Origin: Phycisphaerales bacterium
GTDB lineage: Bacteria > Planctomycetota > Phycisphaerae > Phycisphaerales > SM1A02
Assembly (NCBI GenBank): GCA_029245245.1
Contig: JAQWPT010000033.1
Coordinates: forward strand, 124,001-188,000
DNA: 64,000 nucleotides
Direction: 5' to 3'
The notes below the pieces were generated by a model. The model was not told where the DNA came from, made no database searches, and was given only the letters and a program-made list of their open reading frames with translations. A program made the position numbers and the translations under genes. Shown here piece after piece: positions 1-8,622 of the stretch (position 1 is its first letter; each line of letters begins with the position of its first letter).

Positions 1-684
1 GTCGTGCTTCTCGCCAACGCGCCCTTTGGTGGGGCGGAAACCTACATGGACATGTACCGGGACTACGTGGAGAACGAAACCGATCCGCTTGTGCGGGCCG
101 CGGCCATCACGGCCCTCGGCCGACATGGCCAGCCAAGCGATGCGTTGGTGATCGTTCCATGGATCGACTCGCGGGTCACCCAGAGTACGAACGTACGTTG
201 GACGGCGGCCAAGGCGTTGCAACGACTGCACAACCCGGAGGTCGTGGCCCCGATGCTTCGGGTCATCACGTCGCCTGACGATGACGGAGAGGTCAAGGCC
301 GCGGTGGCGACGGCACTGGGCCAGTACCAGGAGGACAATGTCTTCCAGGCCCTGCTGGTGGCGCTTGATGACCGTCGCCTCTCGGTGAATCTCAACGCCG
401 CCGAATCACTCGCATTGTTGACAGGGCAGGCCTGGGGCATGGACCGTGTGGCATGGAAGCGGTGGTACGACTCACTGGAGAAACCGGCGCTCGCCTTCGA
501 AGGCCATCGTGAATACCTGTACCCCACCTATACCCGCGACAAGGCCTGGTTCGAATACATCGCCTTCTGGATCCAGCAGTCCCAGGAGCAGCCGTCTCAC
601 CCGGCGGGTCTTCGGCCCGATTCCCAGCGACGCACATGGACCGAAGACGTGGAAGAAGAGGATGGTCCCGCCTCCGGGTCGTGA
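1..684 (+). CDS. HEAT-repeat protein, C-terminal part (cut by window edge)
   Basis: The frame is open from base 1 with no obvious start, so the gene begins upstream and about 227 residues are visible. The first two thirds hold at least four alpha-helical HEAT/PBS-lyase-like repeats, with helices beginning VRAAAITALG, VRWTAAKALQ, VKAAVATALG and VNLNAAESLA, spaced about 30-35 residues apart. These repeats normally form a solenoid scaffold for protein contacts. The last 80 residues are non-repetitive, rich in Trp and Tyr, and end in a short acidic stretch. No enzyme motif is visible. The partner and location are unknown because the N-terminus is missing. The next gene begins 39 bases downstream on the same strand. 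Confidence 0.75.
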   Translation, partial: VVLLANAPFGGAETYMDMYRDYVENETDPLVRAAAITALGRHGQPSDALVIVPWIDSRVTQSTNVRWTAAKALQRLHNPEVVAPMLRVITSPDDDGEVKAAVATALGQYQEDNVFQALLVALDDRRLSVNLNAAESLALLTGQAWGMDRVAWKRWYDSLEKPALAFEGHREYLYPTYTRDKAWFEYIAFWIQQSQEQPSHPAGLRPDSQRRTWTEDVEEEDGPASGS

Positions 685-723
685 CCCGACGCGTCGGTAG
701 TTGGTCGCTACCCTGTTCGTTCC

Positions 724-2235
724 GTGTCAACCAAACCCACTCAAGAAGTCGACGGCCGAGATGGTCGCATCCAGTCCGGTCGCCTTGTGGGCAAGTCGCT
801 TACGGCGATGATCGTCATCGTAGCGCTGCCGGTGATGATCCAGCAGTTCCTGGCGGCGACCGTGGGGCTGTTCGACAAGATACTCGCGGGGGCCCTCCCC
901 GAATCGATCGTGGTGGCAAGCCTCGATGGCCTTGGAGTCGGGTCCTACGTCGGATGGCTCATCGGGATCGCCATGGCCGGCATCGGGATCGGCGGGCAGG
1001 CCTTGATCGCCCGGGCCATGGGGTCAGGTGATCCGGACCAGTCGCATTCAGCCCTGGCGCAGTCGCTGCTGATCAGCACCATCTGGGGAACATTGTTCGC
1101 AGTCGTGATGTGGTTCATGGCTCCGTGGCTTGCCGATCTTGCGCTGAACGAGTCGCAGGCCGATGCTCGGGAATACTGCATCGAGTACGTGCGGATCATG
1201 GCCTACGGATTGCCGTTCTTCGGCATCATGATGGTCGGTGGCATGTGCATGCACGGGGCGGGAGAGTCTCTGGTTCCATCGATCATCGCGATCCTCGTGA
1301 ACGTGGTGAACGTCGGTGTGTCCTGGGGGCTGTCCGGGGCCGACCTGGAATGGCTCGGAGTCGACGGAGTGGAGAACCCCTTCGGGTTCGACCTGCACGT
1401 CTCCGGCATTGCATGGGGAACCGTGATCAGCTTCGCCTGCGGGGCCCTGCTCACGCTGGTGGCGCTGGCACGCGGTATCAAGGACCTTCGACTCGAGTCC
1501 CGGCGACTGTGTCTGGACGTGGCCATGGCATGGCGTGTCGTCCGGATCGGCATTCCCAACTTCTTCGAGGGGCTCTCCATGTGGATGGCCAACCTCGTGG
1601 TGCTCTGGTTCATCGGCGAGGTGGCCACCTCGAAGATGGCGCAGCACGTCCTGCTTGATTCGTCCGAGGACTCGGTGGACCTCGCAGAGGCCGGACAGGG
1701 GCTGCAGGGAGCGCACATCATTGCCGTGCAGTGGGAGGCGTTCAGTTTCCTGCCGGGATTCGCAATCGGGATCGCGGCCGGGGCCATCGCCGGGCAGTTT
1801 CTCGGGGCGGGCAATCTTCGCATGGCTCGCAAGGCGGTATGGACCTGCATCGGCATCGGGGTCGTCATCATGGGTCTGCTTGGGGTGGTCTTCTCGATCT
1901 TCGGCAAGGCACTGACGTCCGTGATCAGCGACGACCCCGTCTACATGGAGACCGTGCCGTCGCTGCTGCTGATCTGCGGGGTGACCCAGGTCTTCTTCGC
2001 AATCTCGATGGTCACCCGCCAGGCGCTGCGCGGTACGGGCGACACCCTCTGGGTCTTCATCATCACGACCTGTTCCAGTTACCTCGTCCGCCTTCCGGCA
2101 GCGTGGTTCCTGGGCATCTACCTGGAGATGGGGCTCGTGGGCATCTGGATCGGTCTCTGTGGCGAACTCGTGGTCCGCTCGATGCTCTTCCTCGCCCGCT
2201 TCATGCAGGGAGGCTGGGCGAAGAAGGCGATCTAG
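724..2235 (+). CDS. MATE-family multidrug/cation efflux transporter
   Basis: A 503-residue integral membrane protein of the usual MATE length (450-500). About 12 hydrophobic segments are visible, in two six-helix halves joined near residue 250. The first helix carries the typical sequence around ALPVMIQQFL. A second copy of the pattern (IGIPNFFEGLSM) opens the C-terminal half, as expected for the MATE internal duplication. Family members export cationic drugs or metabolites using a Na+ or H+ gradient; the substrate cannot be predicted. The start is GTG at 724, with no strong Shine-Dalgarno sequence. Its stop overlaps the stop of the convergent metallophosphoesterase gene in the palindrome CTAG. 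Confidence 0.88.
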   Translation: MSTKPTQEVDGRDGRIQSGRLVGKSLTAMIVIVALPVMIQQFLAATVGLFDKILAGALPESIVVASLDGLGVGSYVGWLIGIAMAGIGIGGQALIARAMGSGDPDQSHSALAQSLLISTIWGTLFAVVMWFMAPWLADLALNESQADAREYCIEYVRIMAYGLPFFGIMMVGGMCMHGAGESLVPSIIAILVNVVNVGVSWGLSGADLEWLGVDGVENPFGFDLHVSGIAWGTVISFACGALLTLVALARGIKDLRLESRRLCLDVAMAWRVVRIGIPNFFEGLSMWMANLVVLWFIGEVATSKMAQHVLLDSSEDSVDLAEAGQGLQGAHIIAVQWEAFSFLPGFAIGIAAGAIAGQFLGAGNLRMARKAVWTCIGIGVVIMGLLGVVFSIFGKALTSVISDDPVYMETVPSLLLICGVTQVFFAISMVTRQALRGTGDTLWVFIITTCSSYLVRLPAAWFLGIYLEMGLVGIWIGLCGELVVRSMLFLARFMQGGWAKKAI

Positions 2236-2999
2236 AGTCCTTCGAAGAGTCGTTCCCCGAGGATCGCGGGGAGACCAGCTTCAATGGTTTCAATGCGGGT
2301 CTGCTGGATGTCGTAGTCCACGCGATGCACGGTGAACGTCCGGGCCTTGGTGTCGAGTACGGCACAACTGGCTCGTGGATCGCTGTCGCGGGGTTGGCCG
2401 ACGGCGCCGGGGTTGCAGAGCACGAGGTGGTCGGCACGAAGTTCGATGGGCTCACCGGCAAGGGGAACGATCACTTCGACGGCCTCGGGTGGGCAGAACC
2501 CGTCGCCGATGATGTCGGTCGGAGCGGAAAAGACACGTGGGACGTGGGTGTGCCCGACGAGGCCGATGGGCGTGGTCAATGCCGCCAATGCTTCCGAGGC
2601 GGTCAACAGGTCGAGCACATAGGCGGTTTCGTTTTCGACGGGAGTGTCGTGGGCGCAGGTGACGCCCATGCTGGTGATCTCCCGTGTCTTCATGTGCAGC
2701 AGCGCATCGAGATCACGATCGGAGAGTTGTTTGCGTGTCCACTCGATGGCGGCCCAGGCGATTGGATTGAACTGGGCCTGTGCGCCTTCGACGAAGACGG
2801 CCTCGTCGTGGTTTCCACGGACAAGGACGTCGCAGTACGTCAGGGCCAGATCGAGGCATCGTGCGGGTGCGGGTCCGTATCCGACGATGTCGCCGAGGCA
2901 GTAGAGCTCCTCCACGTCATGCCGGCCCAGTTCGTTGAGTACGGCCATGAACGCATTGGCATTGCTGTGGATGTCGGAAACGACTCCGATTCGGGCCAT
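2232..2999 (-). CDS. calcineurin-like metallophosphoesterase
   Basis: A 255-residue protein with the full set of binuclear-metal motifs in order: SDIHSNANA near residue 8, GDIVGYGP near 36, RGNHDE near 60, and GHTH near 165. The GDIVGYGPxP form is typical of the YfcE/MPP family of predicted phosphodiesterases, so a soluble phosphoesterase of unknown substrate is likely. The frame is open for 40 more residues upstream, but that stretch is low-complexity Pro/Ser/Arg and would run into infC. ATG at 2999, directly before ARIGVVSDIHSN, is therefore taken as the start. It follows infC by only 10 bases and may be co-transcribed with it. Confidence 0.88.
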   Translation of the reverse strand: MARIGVVSDIHSNANAFMAVLNELGRHDVEELYCLGDIVGYGPAPARCLDLALTYCDVLVRGNHDEAVFVEGAQAQFNPIAWAAIEWTRKQLSDRDLDALLHMKTREITSMGVTCAHDTPVENETAYVLDLLTASEALAALTTPIGLVGHTHVPRVFSAPTDIIGDGFCPPEAVEVIVPLAGEPIELRADHLVLCNPGAVGQPRDSDPRASCAVLDTKARTFTVHRVDYDIQQTRIETIEAGLPAILGERLFEGL

Positions 3000-3009
3000 G
3001 GGACGGGAC

Positions 3010-3759
3010 TCACGAGGTGGGAGGATCAGTGGGATCGACGACGGCGTCCGTTTCCGGAGAGGCATCGACCTCGACGGCAGGGGCAGCTTCAGCGGCAGGG
3101 GCGATTTCGGCCGCGGCATCGATCATCGTTTCTTCAGCATCCACGGGGGCCGTGGGCTGGGAACCGGGCTGCTTGGCCGCTTCCTGCTGCTTGATGCGGG
3201 AGATCTTGGACTTGTCCGGGGCGAGGATGATCGACATTCGCCGGCCGGCCATCCGCGGTGGAGTCTCCAGTTTGCTGATGTCCTCGAGGGTCGCGGTCAC
3301 GTGCTTCATCCGTTCGTATCCACGCTCGCGATGCAGCATCTCCCGGCCACGGAAGTTCTGGACGATCTGGACCTTGTGCCCCTCCATGAGGAACTTGCGG
3401 GCCTGGTTCATCCGGATCTCAATGTCATGGGGATCGATCTTCATGGATCGCCCCAGCCGGACCTCTTTCATTTCCGCGGTCTTGGACCGGGCGCGGGACG
3501 CCTTCTCCTTCTTCGACTGCTCGTAGCGGTACTTTCCGAAGTCGAGGATCCTGCAGACCGGGGGATCGCTGTCGGGGGAGACTTCAACAAGATCGAGTTC
3601 GGCTTCGCGGGCGCGCTCCAGCGCATCCTCGGTCTTGATGATTCCGATCATGTTCTCTTGTTCGTCAATGAGTCGAACCGGGGACTTTCGGATGTGCTCG
3701 TTGATACGAGGCAGGTTCCGAACAGCATCCTGGGGACGAAAGTAGCGTCGGCGTGCGAT
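3010..3759 (-). CDS. infC: translation initiation factor IF-3
   Basis: IF-3 binds the 30S subunit and checks the start codon and initiator tRNA. The N-terminal domain (RINEHI, then VRLIDEQENMIGI) and C-terminal domain (EVRLGRSMKIDPHD, HKVQIVQNFRGREM) are both present and in order. The body of about 190 residues is normal. A further tail of about 60 residues, rich in Ala, Glu, Pro and Asp, is extra. The start chosen is the rare codon ATC at 3759, eight bases after GAGAGGAG; upstream ATG or GTG codons would add a basic, non-conserved leader. E. coli infC also uses a non-standard codon (AUU), which allows autoregulation, so the same control is likely here. Confidence 0.93.
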   Translation of the reverse strand: MARRRYFRPQDAVRNLPRINEHIRKSPVRLIDEQENMIGIIKTEDALERAREAELDLVEVSPDSDPPVCRILDFGKYRYEQSKKEKASRARSKTAEMKEVRLGRSMKIDPHDIEIRMNQARKFLMEGHKVQIVQNFRGREMLHRERGYERMKHVTATLEDISKLETPPRMAGRRMSIILAPDKSKISRIKQQEAAKQPGSQPTAPVDAEETMIDAAAEIAPAAEAAPAVEVDASPETDAVVDPTDPPTS

Positions 3760-3775
3760 GGTGGGGGCTCCTCTC
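3757..3775 (-). promoter_or_regulatory. infC ribosome binding site and ATC start codon
   Basis: On the minus strand GAGAGGAG (3775-3768) is followed by an eight-base spacer and ATC (3759-3757). The codons after ATC read ARRRYFRPQ and then the conserved RINEH of IF-3. No ATG, GTG or TTG with a usable Shine-Dalgarno sequence lies closer. Known biology: IF-3 discriminates against non-canonical start codons and so limits its own synthesis in enterobacteria. Confidence 0.7.
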
Positions 3776-4120
3776 AGCGAGCGAACAGTTGCGTGCGGGA
3801 CCGGGGCCGCCCCGGGTGCCGTTGGCAGGTTCGTCGCGTGGTGGCTCGTTTCAAGGGGCTGGAACGCAATGCATGGGTGGCCGGCAACATGCTCATGCGA
3901 TGTGCCGCAACCCCTGCGGGTGGATGTCGGTGCCCGTGGTTCCCATGTCACCCGTCGCAGTGCGGCGGTGGAATGGAACGCATTGATGAAGGGCGTGGTG
4001 ATCGATCATCCGCAGTGGTCCTGCTCCTCGTGCCCCGGGTCGAGAACAGACACGACCGAATCACGGGGCGGCACGCAGCCTACCACCGTGCGAGGGTTTT
4101 CGCCAAGGAAACCTTGGAAA
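3760..4120 (-). other. thrS-infC intergenic region / infC leader
   Basis: These 361 bases contain no convincing gene. Right after the thrS stop there is a perfect six-pair inverted repeat, CCAAGG/CCTTGG, with a three-base loop (4103-4117). It is not followed by a T-run in the minus direction, so it is at most a weak terminator or pause site. About 42 bases before the infC start a stronger GC hairpin, CCGGGG-ccg-CCCCGG (3801-3815), could lie in the infC leader. The length and hairpins leave room for leader control, but I could not match any known infC or L20 leader. Confidence 0.4.
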
Positions 4121-6211
4121 TCACGGGGTGGACGTCGCCGCCTCCGGGAACAGTTCGTCAATGATCGTCCGCGTGCCCCGCGTCGAGATTTCCGCCGAGA
4201 GGGTCTCGAGCAACTGCTCCAGCGGGGCGGCGCCGAGGTCCTTGGGGATGCCATGGGCCCGCACGCTGGCGGCATGGTGCTCCTGGTCCCGGGGGCCCAC
4301 GATGAAGAGGTATGGAATCTTCATTTCCGCGGCGGTGCGGATCCGGGCCTGCAGCCGCTCGTTGGAATCGTCCAGTTCCGCCCGGACACCGATGTCCAGC
4401 AGCTGCCGGTGAATGTCCTGGGCATACTCGGCACTCTTCTCGGAGACCGGCAGCACCCTGACCTGCTCGGGGGCGAGCCAGGTTGGGAAGGCGCCGGAGA
4501 AGTGCTCGATGAGCACCCCGATGAACCGTTCCCAGGATCCGAAGGGGGCCCGGTGGATCATGACCGGCCGGTGTGGCCGGTTGTCGGGTCCGATGTAGGT
4601 GAGATCGAAACGCTCCGGCAGGTTGTAGTCCACCTGGATGGTGCCCAGTTGCCATTCACGGCCGATGACGTCACGGACAACGAAGTCGATCTTGGGGCCG
4701 TAGAAAGCCGCTTCGCCGGGTTCCTCGGTGAAGGGGACCCCCAGTGATGCCGCCGCGTTGCGGCAGGCGGTCTCGGCCTTGTCCCAGTTGGATGGATCGC
4801 CGACGTACTTGGTGCTGTCGGGGTCGCGCAGGCCCACCCGGATCCGGTAGTCGGTCATGTTCAGGGCCGAGAAGATGATCTTCACGATCTCCAGGCAGCC
4901 AGCAACCTCGTCCGCGACCTGGTCCTCGGTCACGAACAGGTGGGCGTCGTCCTGGGTGAACCCTCGCACGCGGGTCATGCCACCGATCTCGCCGGACTGC
5001 TCCCATCGGTACACGGTTCCGAACTCATTGAGACGCAGCGGGAGATCCCGGTAACTGCGTGCGTCACTGGCATAGATCCGGATGTGGTGGGGGCAGTTCA
5101 TCGGCCGCAGGAGGTACCCGTCGATCTCGCCCTGCTGCATGCGGTTGGACAGCTCTGCGCAGGAGCAGCCCTCGTCGGCAAGCCGACGAAGCTGATCGCT
5201 GTCGATCAGTGGCGGGTACTGACTCTCCTGGTAGTAGGGGTAGTGTCCTGAGGTCCGGTAGAGGTCGAGCTTCCCGATATGCGGGGTGAAGACCTCCTGG
5301 TATCCCTGTCGCCGCAACTCGGTGCGGATGAAGGTCTGGAGGGCATCGCGAATGACCGCGCCCCGTGGAGTCCAGAGGATCAGGCCCGAGCCCACCATCT
5401 CGTCGATGGCGAAGAGCTTGAGTTGGCGGCCCAGGACCCGGTGGTCACGGCGTCGAGCCTCCTCCAGGCGTTCCATGTGATCGGCCAGGCCCGCCTCGTC
5501 GAAGAAGGCGGTGCCGTAGATCCGGGTCAACCGATCGGATTCGGCATCCCCGTGCCAGTAGCTGGATGCAACGGACATGACCTTGCATGCCCCGATCCGA
5601 CCAGTGCTGGGAATGTGAGGCCCGCGGCAGAGATCCTCCCAATCATTTCCCGGATCACCCGTTGCGTACCAGCTGAGCATCGTCGATCCGGCATCGAGTG
5701 CACGCTGGGCGTTGTCGATCTTGTACTTGCTTCCCTCGGATTCGAGTTTCTCCATGCCCGGCTCATGCTCGAGTTCGTAGCGGGTGAAGGGGCGGTCCTC
5801 GGCGATGATCGACTGCATCTCGCGTTCGATGGCCTCGAAATCCTCGTCACGGATTGGCCGATCCTCGGGGACCGCCATGTCGTAGTAGTACCCGTATTCC
5901 AAGGGTGGGCCGTAGACCAGTTGCACGTCCGGGATGACCCGCTGAATCGCTTCGGCCATCACGTGGGCGGTGCTGTGGCGAAGCATCAGCAGCGCATCGG
6001 GGTCCGGTTCCTGCCCCTTGCGGGGGGCGGTGAGCAGTTGCAGCGACGCATCATGCCGGATGAGGCAGGACATGTCGGAGAGCTCGCCGTCGATGCGGGC
6101 ACCGATGGCGGCCTTGGCCAGGCCAGGGCCGATGGAGGCGGCGACCTCCGCCGGGGTTACCGGCTGGTCGAATTCCTTCTGAGTTCCGTCTGGCAGTTCG
6201 ATGCGTGGCAT
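4121..6211 (-). CDS. thrS: threonyl-tRNA synthetase
   Basis: Class II synthetase charging tRNA-Thr in the cytoplasm; 696 residues, slightly longer than E. coli ThrRS (642). In order: an N-terminal TGS-like domain (1-60), the editing domain with HSTAH (H79, H83) and LCRGPH, then the catalytic core. The zinc ligands are seen in MNCPHH, in the region after RVRGFTQDDAH, and in MIHRAPFGS. The C-terminal anticodon-binding domain begins near APEQVRVLPVS. The start ATG at 6211 gives MPRIELPDGT, typical for a TGS domain. It lies upstream of infC on the same strand, the widely conserved thrS-infC order. Confidence 0.96.
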   Translation of the reverse strand: MPRIELPDGTQKEFDQPVTPAEVAASIGPGLAKAAIGARIDGELSDMSCLIRHDASLQLLTAPRKGQEPDPDALLMLRHSTAHVMAEAIQRVIPDVQLVYGPPLEYGYYYDMAVPEDRPIRDEDFEAIEREMQSIIAEDRPFTRYELEHEPGMEKLESEGSKYKIDNAQRALDAGSTMLSWYATGDPGNDWEDLCRGPHIPSTGRIGACKVMSVASSYWHGDAESDRLTRIYGTAFFDEAGLADHMERLEEARRRDHRVLGRQLKLFAIDEMVGSGLILWTPRGAVIRDALQTFIRTELRRQGYQEVFTPHIGKLDLYRTSGHYPYYQESQYPPLIDSDQLRRLADEGCSCAELSNRMQQGEIDGYLLRPMNCPHHIRIYASDARSYRDLPLRLNEFGTVYRWEQSGEIGGMTRVRGFTQDDAHLFVTEDQVADEVAGCLEIVKIIFSALNMTDYRIRVGLRDPDSTKYVGDPSNWDKAETACRNAAASLGVPFTEEPGEAAFYGPKIDFVVRDVIGREWQLGTIQVDYNLPERFDLTYIGPDNRPHRPVMIHRAPFGSWERFIGVLIEHFSGAFPTWLAPEQVRVLPVSEKSAEYAQDIHRQLLDIGVRAELDDSNERLQARIRTAAEMKIPYLFIVGPRDQEHHAASVRAHGIPKDLGAAPLEQLLETLSAEISTRGTRTIIDELFPEAATSTP

Positions 6212-6332
6212 GGGTGAGGTGATCGGGAGGGAGGATGGTTCGGGGTGACGTGTGGTGCAGGATATCCAGCAAGGCCCCGGACGTCGATCATTGCAAAGAA
6301 CGCGAGGTCGTGGGACACTGCATCACCCCAAT

Positions 6333-6348
6333 GGGAGGTGTGCCGGTG
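6333..6348 (+). promoter_or_regulatory. nrdR ribosome binding site and GTG start
   Basis: GGGAGG (6333-6338) precedes GTG at 6346 by seven bases. The next codons give LCPRCG, the conserved beginning of NrdR. The ATG at 6331 overlaps the Shine-Dalgarno sequence itself, and the ORF opening at 6235 would add 37 unrelated residues. Confidence 0.65.
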
Positions 6349-6843
6349 CTCTGTCCCAGGTGCGGCAACGACAATGACAAGGTGATTGACAGTCGGTCCT
6401 CCGAGGGCGGAGCTGTCATACGTCGTCGCCGCGAGTGCGTGGACTGCGAAATGCGATTCACCACCTTCGAGCAGATCCGGTCCTCGGACCGATTGATGGT
6501 GATCAAGAAGGATGGGTCCCGGGTGCTCTTCAACCGGGCCAATGTGATGCGGGGCATCGTGGCGGCCTGCGGAAAGCGTCCGGTCTCGGAGGATGCCAAG
6601 GAGGCGATCTGCGAGGGGCTGGAGGCGGAACTCCATCGCGATTTCGATCGAGAAGTACCCAGCCTCGAGATCGGGCGACGGACTGCGTCGCGACTTCGCG
6701 AGATCGACCAGATCGCCTACATCCGGTATGCGAGCGAGTACTACGCATTTCGCGACCTCGAGGAACTGGCCGAGGAGGTCACGCAATTGCAGTCAAGGAC
6801 CCAGCCGGGGCCGGATCAGAATTCGTTGTTCGATGAGGGGTGA
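6346..6843 (+). CDS. nrdR: transcriptional repressor NrdR
   Basis: NrdR senses ATP/dATP and represses ribonucleotide reductase genes by binding NrdR boxes. The 165-residue product (usual length about 150-160) opens with the zinc ribbon CPRCG...CVDCEMRF, including the typical RRRREC segment. The ATP-cone domain follows (VIKKDGSRVLFNRANVMRGI). The C-terminal part RRTASRLREIDQIAYIRYAS is also highly conserved. GTG at 6346 is chosen because of the well-placed GGGAGG. It diverges from thrS across 134 bases. A standalone class II reductase C-terminal domain at 50666 is a plausible regulon partner elsewhere in the window, but no NrdR box was identified. Confidence 0.93.
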   Translation: MLCPRCGNDNDKVIDSRSSEGGAVIRRRRECVDCEMRFTTFEQIRSSDRLMVIKKDGSRVLFNRANVMRGIVAACGKRPVSEDAKEAICEGLEAELHRDFDREVPSLEIGRRTASRLREIDQIAYIRYASEYYAFRDLEELAEEVTQLQSRTQPGPDQNSLFDEG

Positions 6844-6856
6844 CCCCGGAAGGGGT
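6843..6856. terminator. short hairpin between convergent nrdR and zinc-ribbon gene
   Basis: ACCCC-ggaa-GGGGT forms a five-pair stem with a tetraloop exactly between the two convergent stop codons. The plus strand continues with TACTTCTTG, only moderately T-rich. It may work as a weak bidirectional terminator. Confidence 0.4.
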
Positions 6857-7608
6857 TACTTCTTGACCAGTGCGCCGCGGAGTTCCTCGGTGGCGTAGAG
6901 GATTCGCAGGCAGCCCTTGCATTGCTGGACGATGTTGTCATCGGCCATGATCGTGTTCACCAGGTTGAACGGCAGTGACACGTTGCAGCAACTGCAGCCG
7001 TACTCCAGGCGTCGGCGATCGATTTCCTCGAGAGGGGCCATGGAGTCGCCTTCGAAATCGTCGGCAGCCTGGTCGAAGATCTCCAGCGCGGCGGCGGGAA
7101 CGACGGAGGCCTTCTCCGCTCGCTCCGCTTCAAGCAGTGCCAGCTGTTCTGCGACCTCGTCGGTTCGTTCCTTCAGTTCGATCGTGGCCGAATCCCGGAC
7201 CGTCGTTCGCTCGGTGGCCTTGGCGGTCAGGGCCTCGGTCTCGGCGCTGATGGTGTCAAGCCCTTCAAGTTCAGCCAGGGCACGGTCGTCGACCTGCCCC
7301 TTGGCTTCCTTGAGGTTGTTGATCTCTTCCAGGATCACGTTGTACTGCTTCGTGGTCGAGGAGTTCTTCAGATCGTCGCGGAGCTTGTTCGTCCGCTCGT
7401 CGATGCTGCCAGCCTCGGTTTCCAGGTTCGCGACAGTGGCCTGGGTCAGCTTGGACCGCTGGGCGAGTTCATCGATGGACGCATTCAACTCGTCCAGTTG
7501 ACTTTGCTGGGCATTCAGGTACGTCTGCGCATTTTCCACCCGGGATCGAAGGCCGCGGGCCTGTTTGTCAACAAGGTGGAGTGCCAGCAGATCCTCGATG
7601 GCGGACAT
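6856..7608 (-). CDS. coiled-coil protein with C-terminal zinc ribbon (COG1579-like)
   Basis: The protein has 250 residues. Residues 1-170 are a long heptad-rich coiled coil (Leu, Glu, Gln, Lys rich). The C-terminus carries a C4 zinc ribbon: GCSCCNVSLP near residue 205 and QQCKGCLRILY near 230. This is the architecture of the widespread COG1579 predicted nucleic-acid-binding proteins, whose exact role is unresolved. The start ATG at 7608 is preceded by AGGAG with a seven-base spacer; the open frame upstream has no support. It is the last gene of the cdsA-containing minus-strand run, 82 bases after cdsA. Confidence 0.82.
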   Translation of the reverse strand: MSAIEDLLALHLVDKQARGLRSRVENAQTYLNAQQSQLDELNASIDELAQRSKLTQATVANLETEAGSIDERTNKLRDDLKNSSTTKQYNVILEEINNLKEAKGQVDDRALAELEGLDTISAETEALTAKATERTTVRDSATIELKERTDEVAEQLALLEAERAEKASVVPAAALEIFDQAADDFEGDSMAPLEEIDRRRLEYGCSCCNVSLPFNLVNTIMADDNIVQQCKGCLRILYATEELRGALVKK

Positions 7609-7690
7609 CGTGTGCTCCTGAAAAGGCATGACTGCACAGTGTATCAAGTGACCAAGAGCATGGGAACGCATTTGTTCCTGAAGATCACCT

Positions 7691-8614
7691 TCATGTCAGT
7701 TGCAGCATCCACCAGGCGATGGGGGCGACGAAAAGAGGCGAGTCGAGCACATCCATCATTCCGCCGAGTCCTGGGAGCAGGCTGGAACTGTCCTTGATTC
7801 CAGCGTCGCGTTTCATCAGGCTCATGACCAGATCGCCACATTGTCCGCTGAGCCCGATGACGAAGCCAAGCAGCAGTGCGAGCCAGATCGGGACGACGGG
7901 TTCAGTTGGCAACCATGCTTCACTGAGGGCCGCCAGTCCCCAGGCCGTCCCCATGGAGGCGAGCAGGCCGCCGATGAGTCCTTCCCAGGTCTTTCCAGGG
8001 CTGAGCCAGGGGATCAACTTGTGCTTGCCGATCGATCGTCCAGTGAAGTACGCCCCCGTGTCGCACATCTTGACCATGGCGATGATCCCGATGATCCACC
8101 ACACGGAGTGGGTCACCTGGATGAGCATGAAGAAGCCCAGGAAGACGCCGAGGTAGATCGTGAAGCCGGTGGTGACCAGGGCGGCCAGTACGGCGCCATC
8201 GGTTCGCTTCCCGCGGCTCGCCAGCACGAGGGAAGTGAAGAAGCAGGCCGCCAGGACAGTGCCGAGCATGGCGGTGGCCATCATGGGATCGGTACTGAGG
8301 CCGCCGAGCCACATTGCGTAGAGCGAGAGCACTCCAAAGCAGAAGACGCTGGCGGCGTGGCAGCGCAGGTCTTCACGGCCGCAGCAGGCCCTGGCAACGG
8401 GGGTCAGTTCGCGGGACGCCAGGGCGATGACGAAGCAGCAGATCACGAAGAGCACCGCGCCGGGGGGCACGGTCTCGATGCCGAGGCTGCTCATCGGCCA
8501 GAAGAAGGAGAGGGAGGTCTTCCAGTGCAGCGTGCCGACGTACTCGTTGAGGACCGCAAGGCCCAGGAGGGCAATGACGAGCAGGGGGCCGGTGATGAGT
8601 CGCTTGGAAAGCAT
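7691..8614 (-). CDS. cdsA: phosphatidate cytidylyltransferase (CDP-diglyceride synthase)
   Basis: CdsA makes CDP-diacylglycerol from phosphatidic acid and CTP in the inner membrane, the branch point of phospholipid synthesis. The 307-residue protein has about eight hydrophobic helices. It ends in the family signature: MKRDAGIKDSSSLLPGLGG followed by MMDVLDS, carrying the metal-binding acidic residues. The middle segment DTGAYFTGRSIGKHK and SPGKTWEG is also typical. The start ATG at 8614 gives MLSKRLITGP, a normal CdsA N-terminus. It follows the rhodanese gene by eight bases, so they are probably co-transcribed. Confidence 0.95.
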   Translation of the reverse strand: MLSKRLITGPLLVIALLGLAVLNEYVGTLHWKTSLSFFWPMSSLGIETVPPGAVLFVICCFVIALASRELTPVARACCGREDLRCHAASVFCFGVLSLYAMWLGGLSTDPMMATAMLGTVLAACFFTSLVLASRGKRTDGAVLAALVTTGFTIYLGVFLGFFMLIQVTHSVWWIIGIIAMVKMCDTGAYFTGRSIGKHKLIPWLSPGKTWEGLIGGLLASMGTAWGLAALSEAWLPTEPVVPIWLALLLGFVIGLSGQCGDLVMSLMKRDAGIKDSSSLLPGLGGMMDVLDSPLFVAPIAWWMLQLT

Positions 8615-8622
8615 GGGGTGGT

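Noticed and set aside
3760-3951. N-terminal extension of infC to 3951
   Set aside because: The 64 added residues are unlike IF-3 and the ribosome binding site fits the ATC start.
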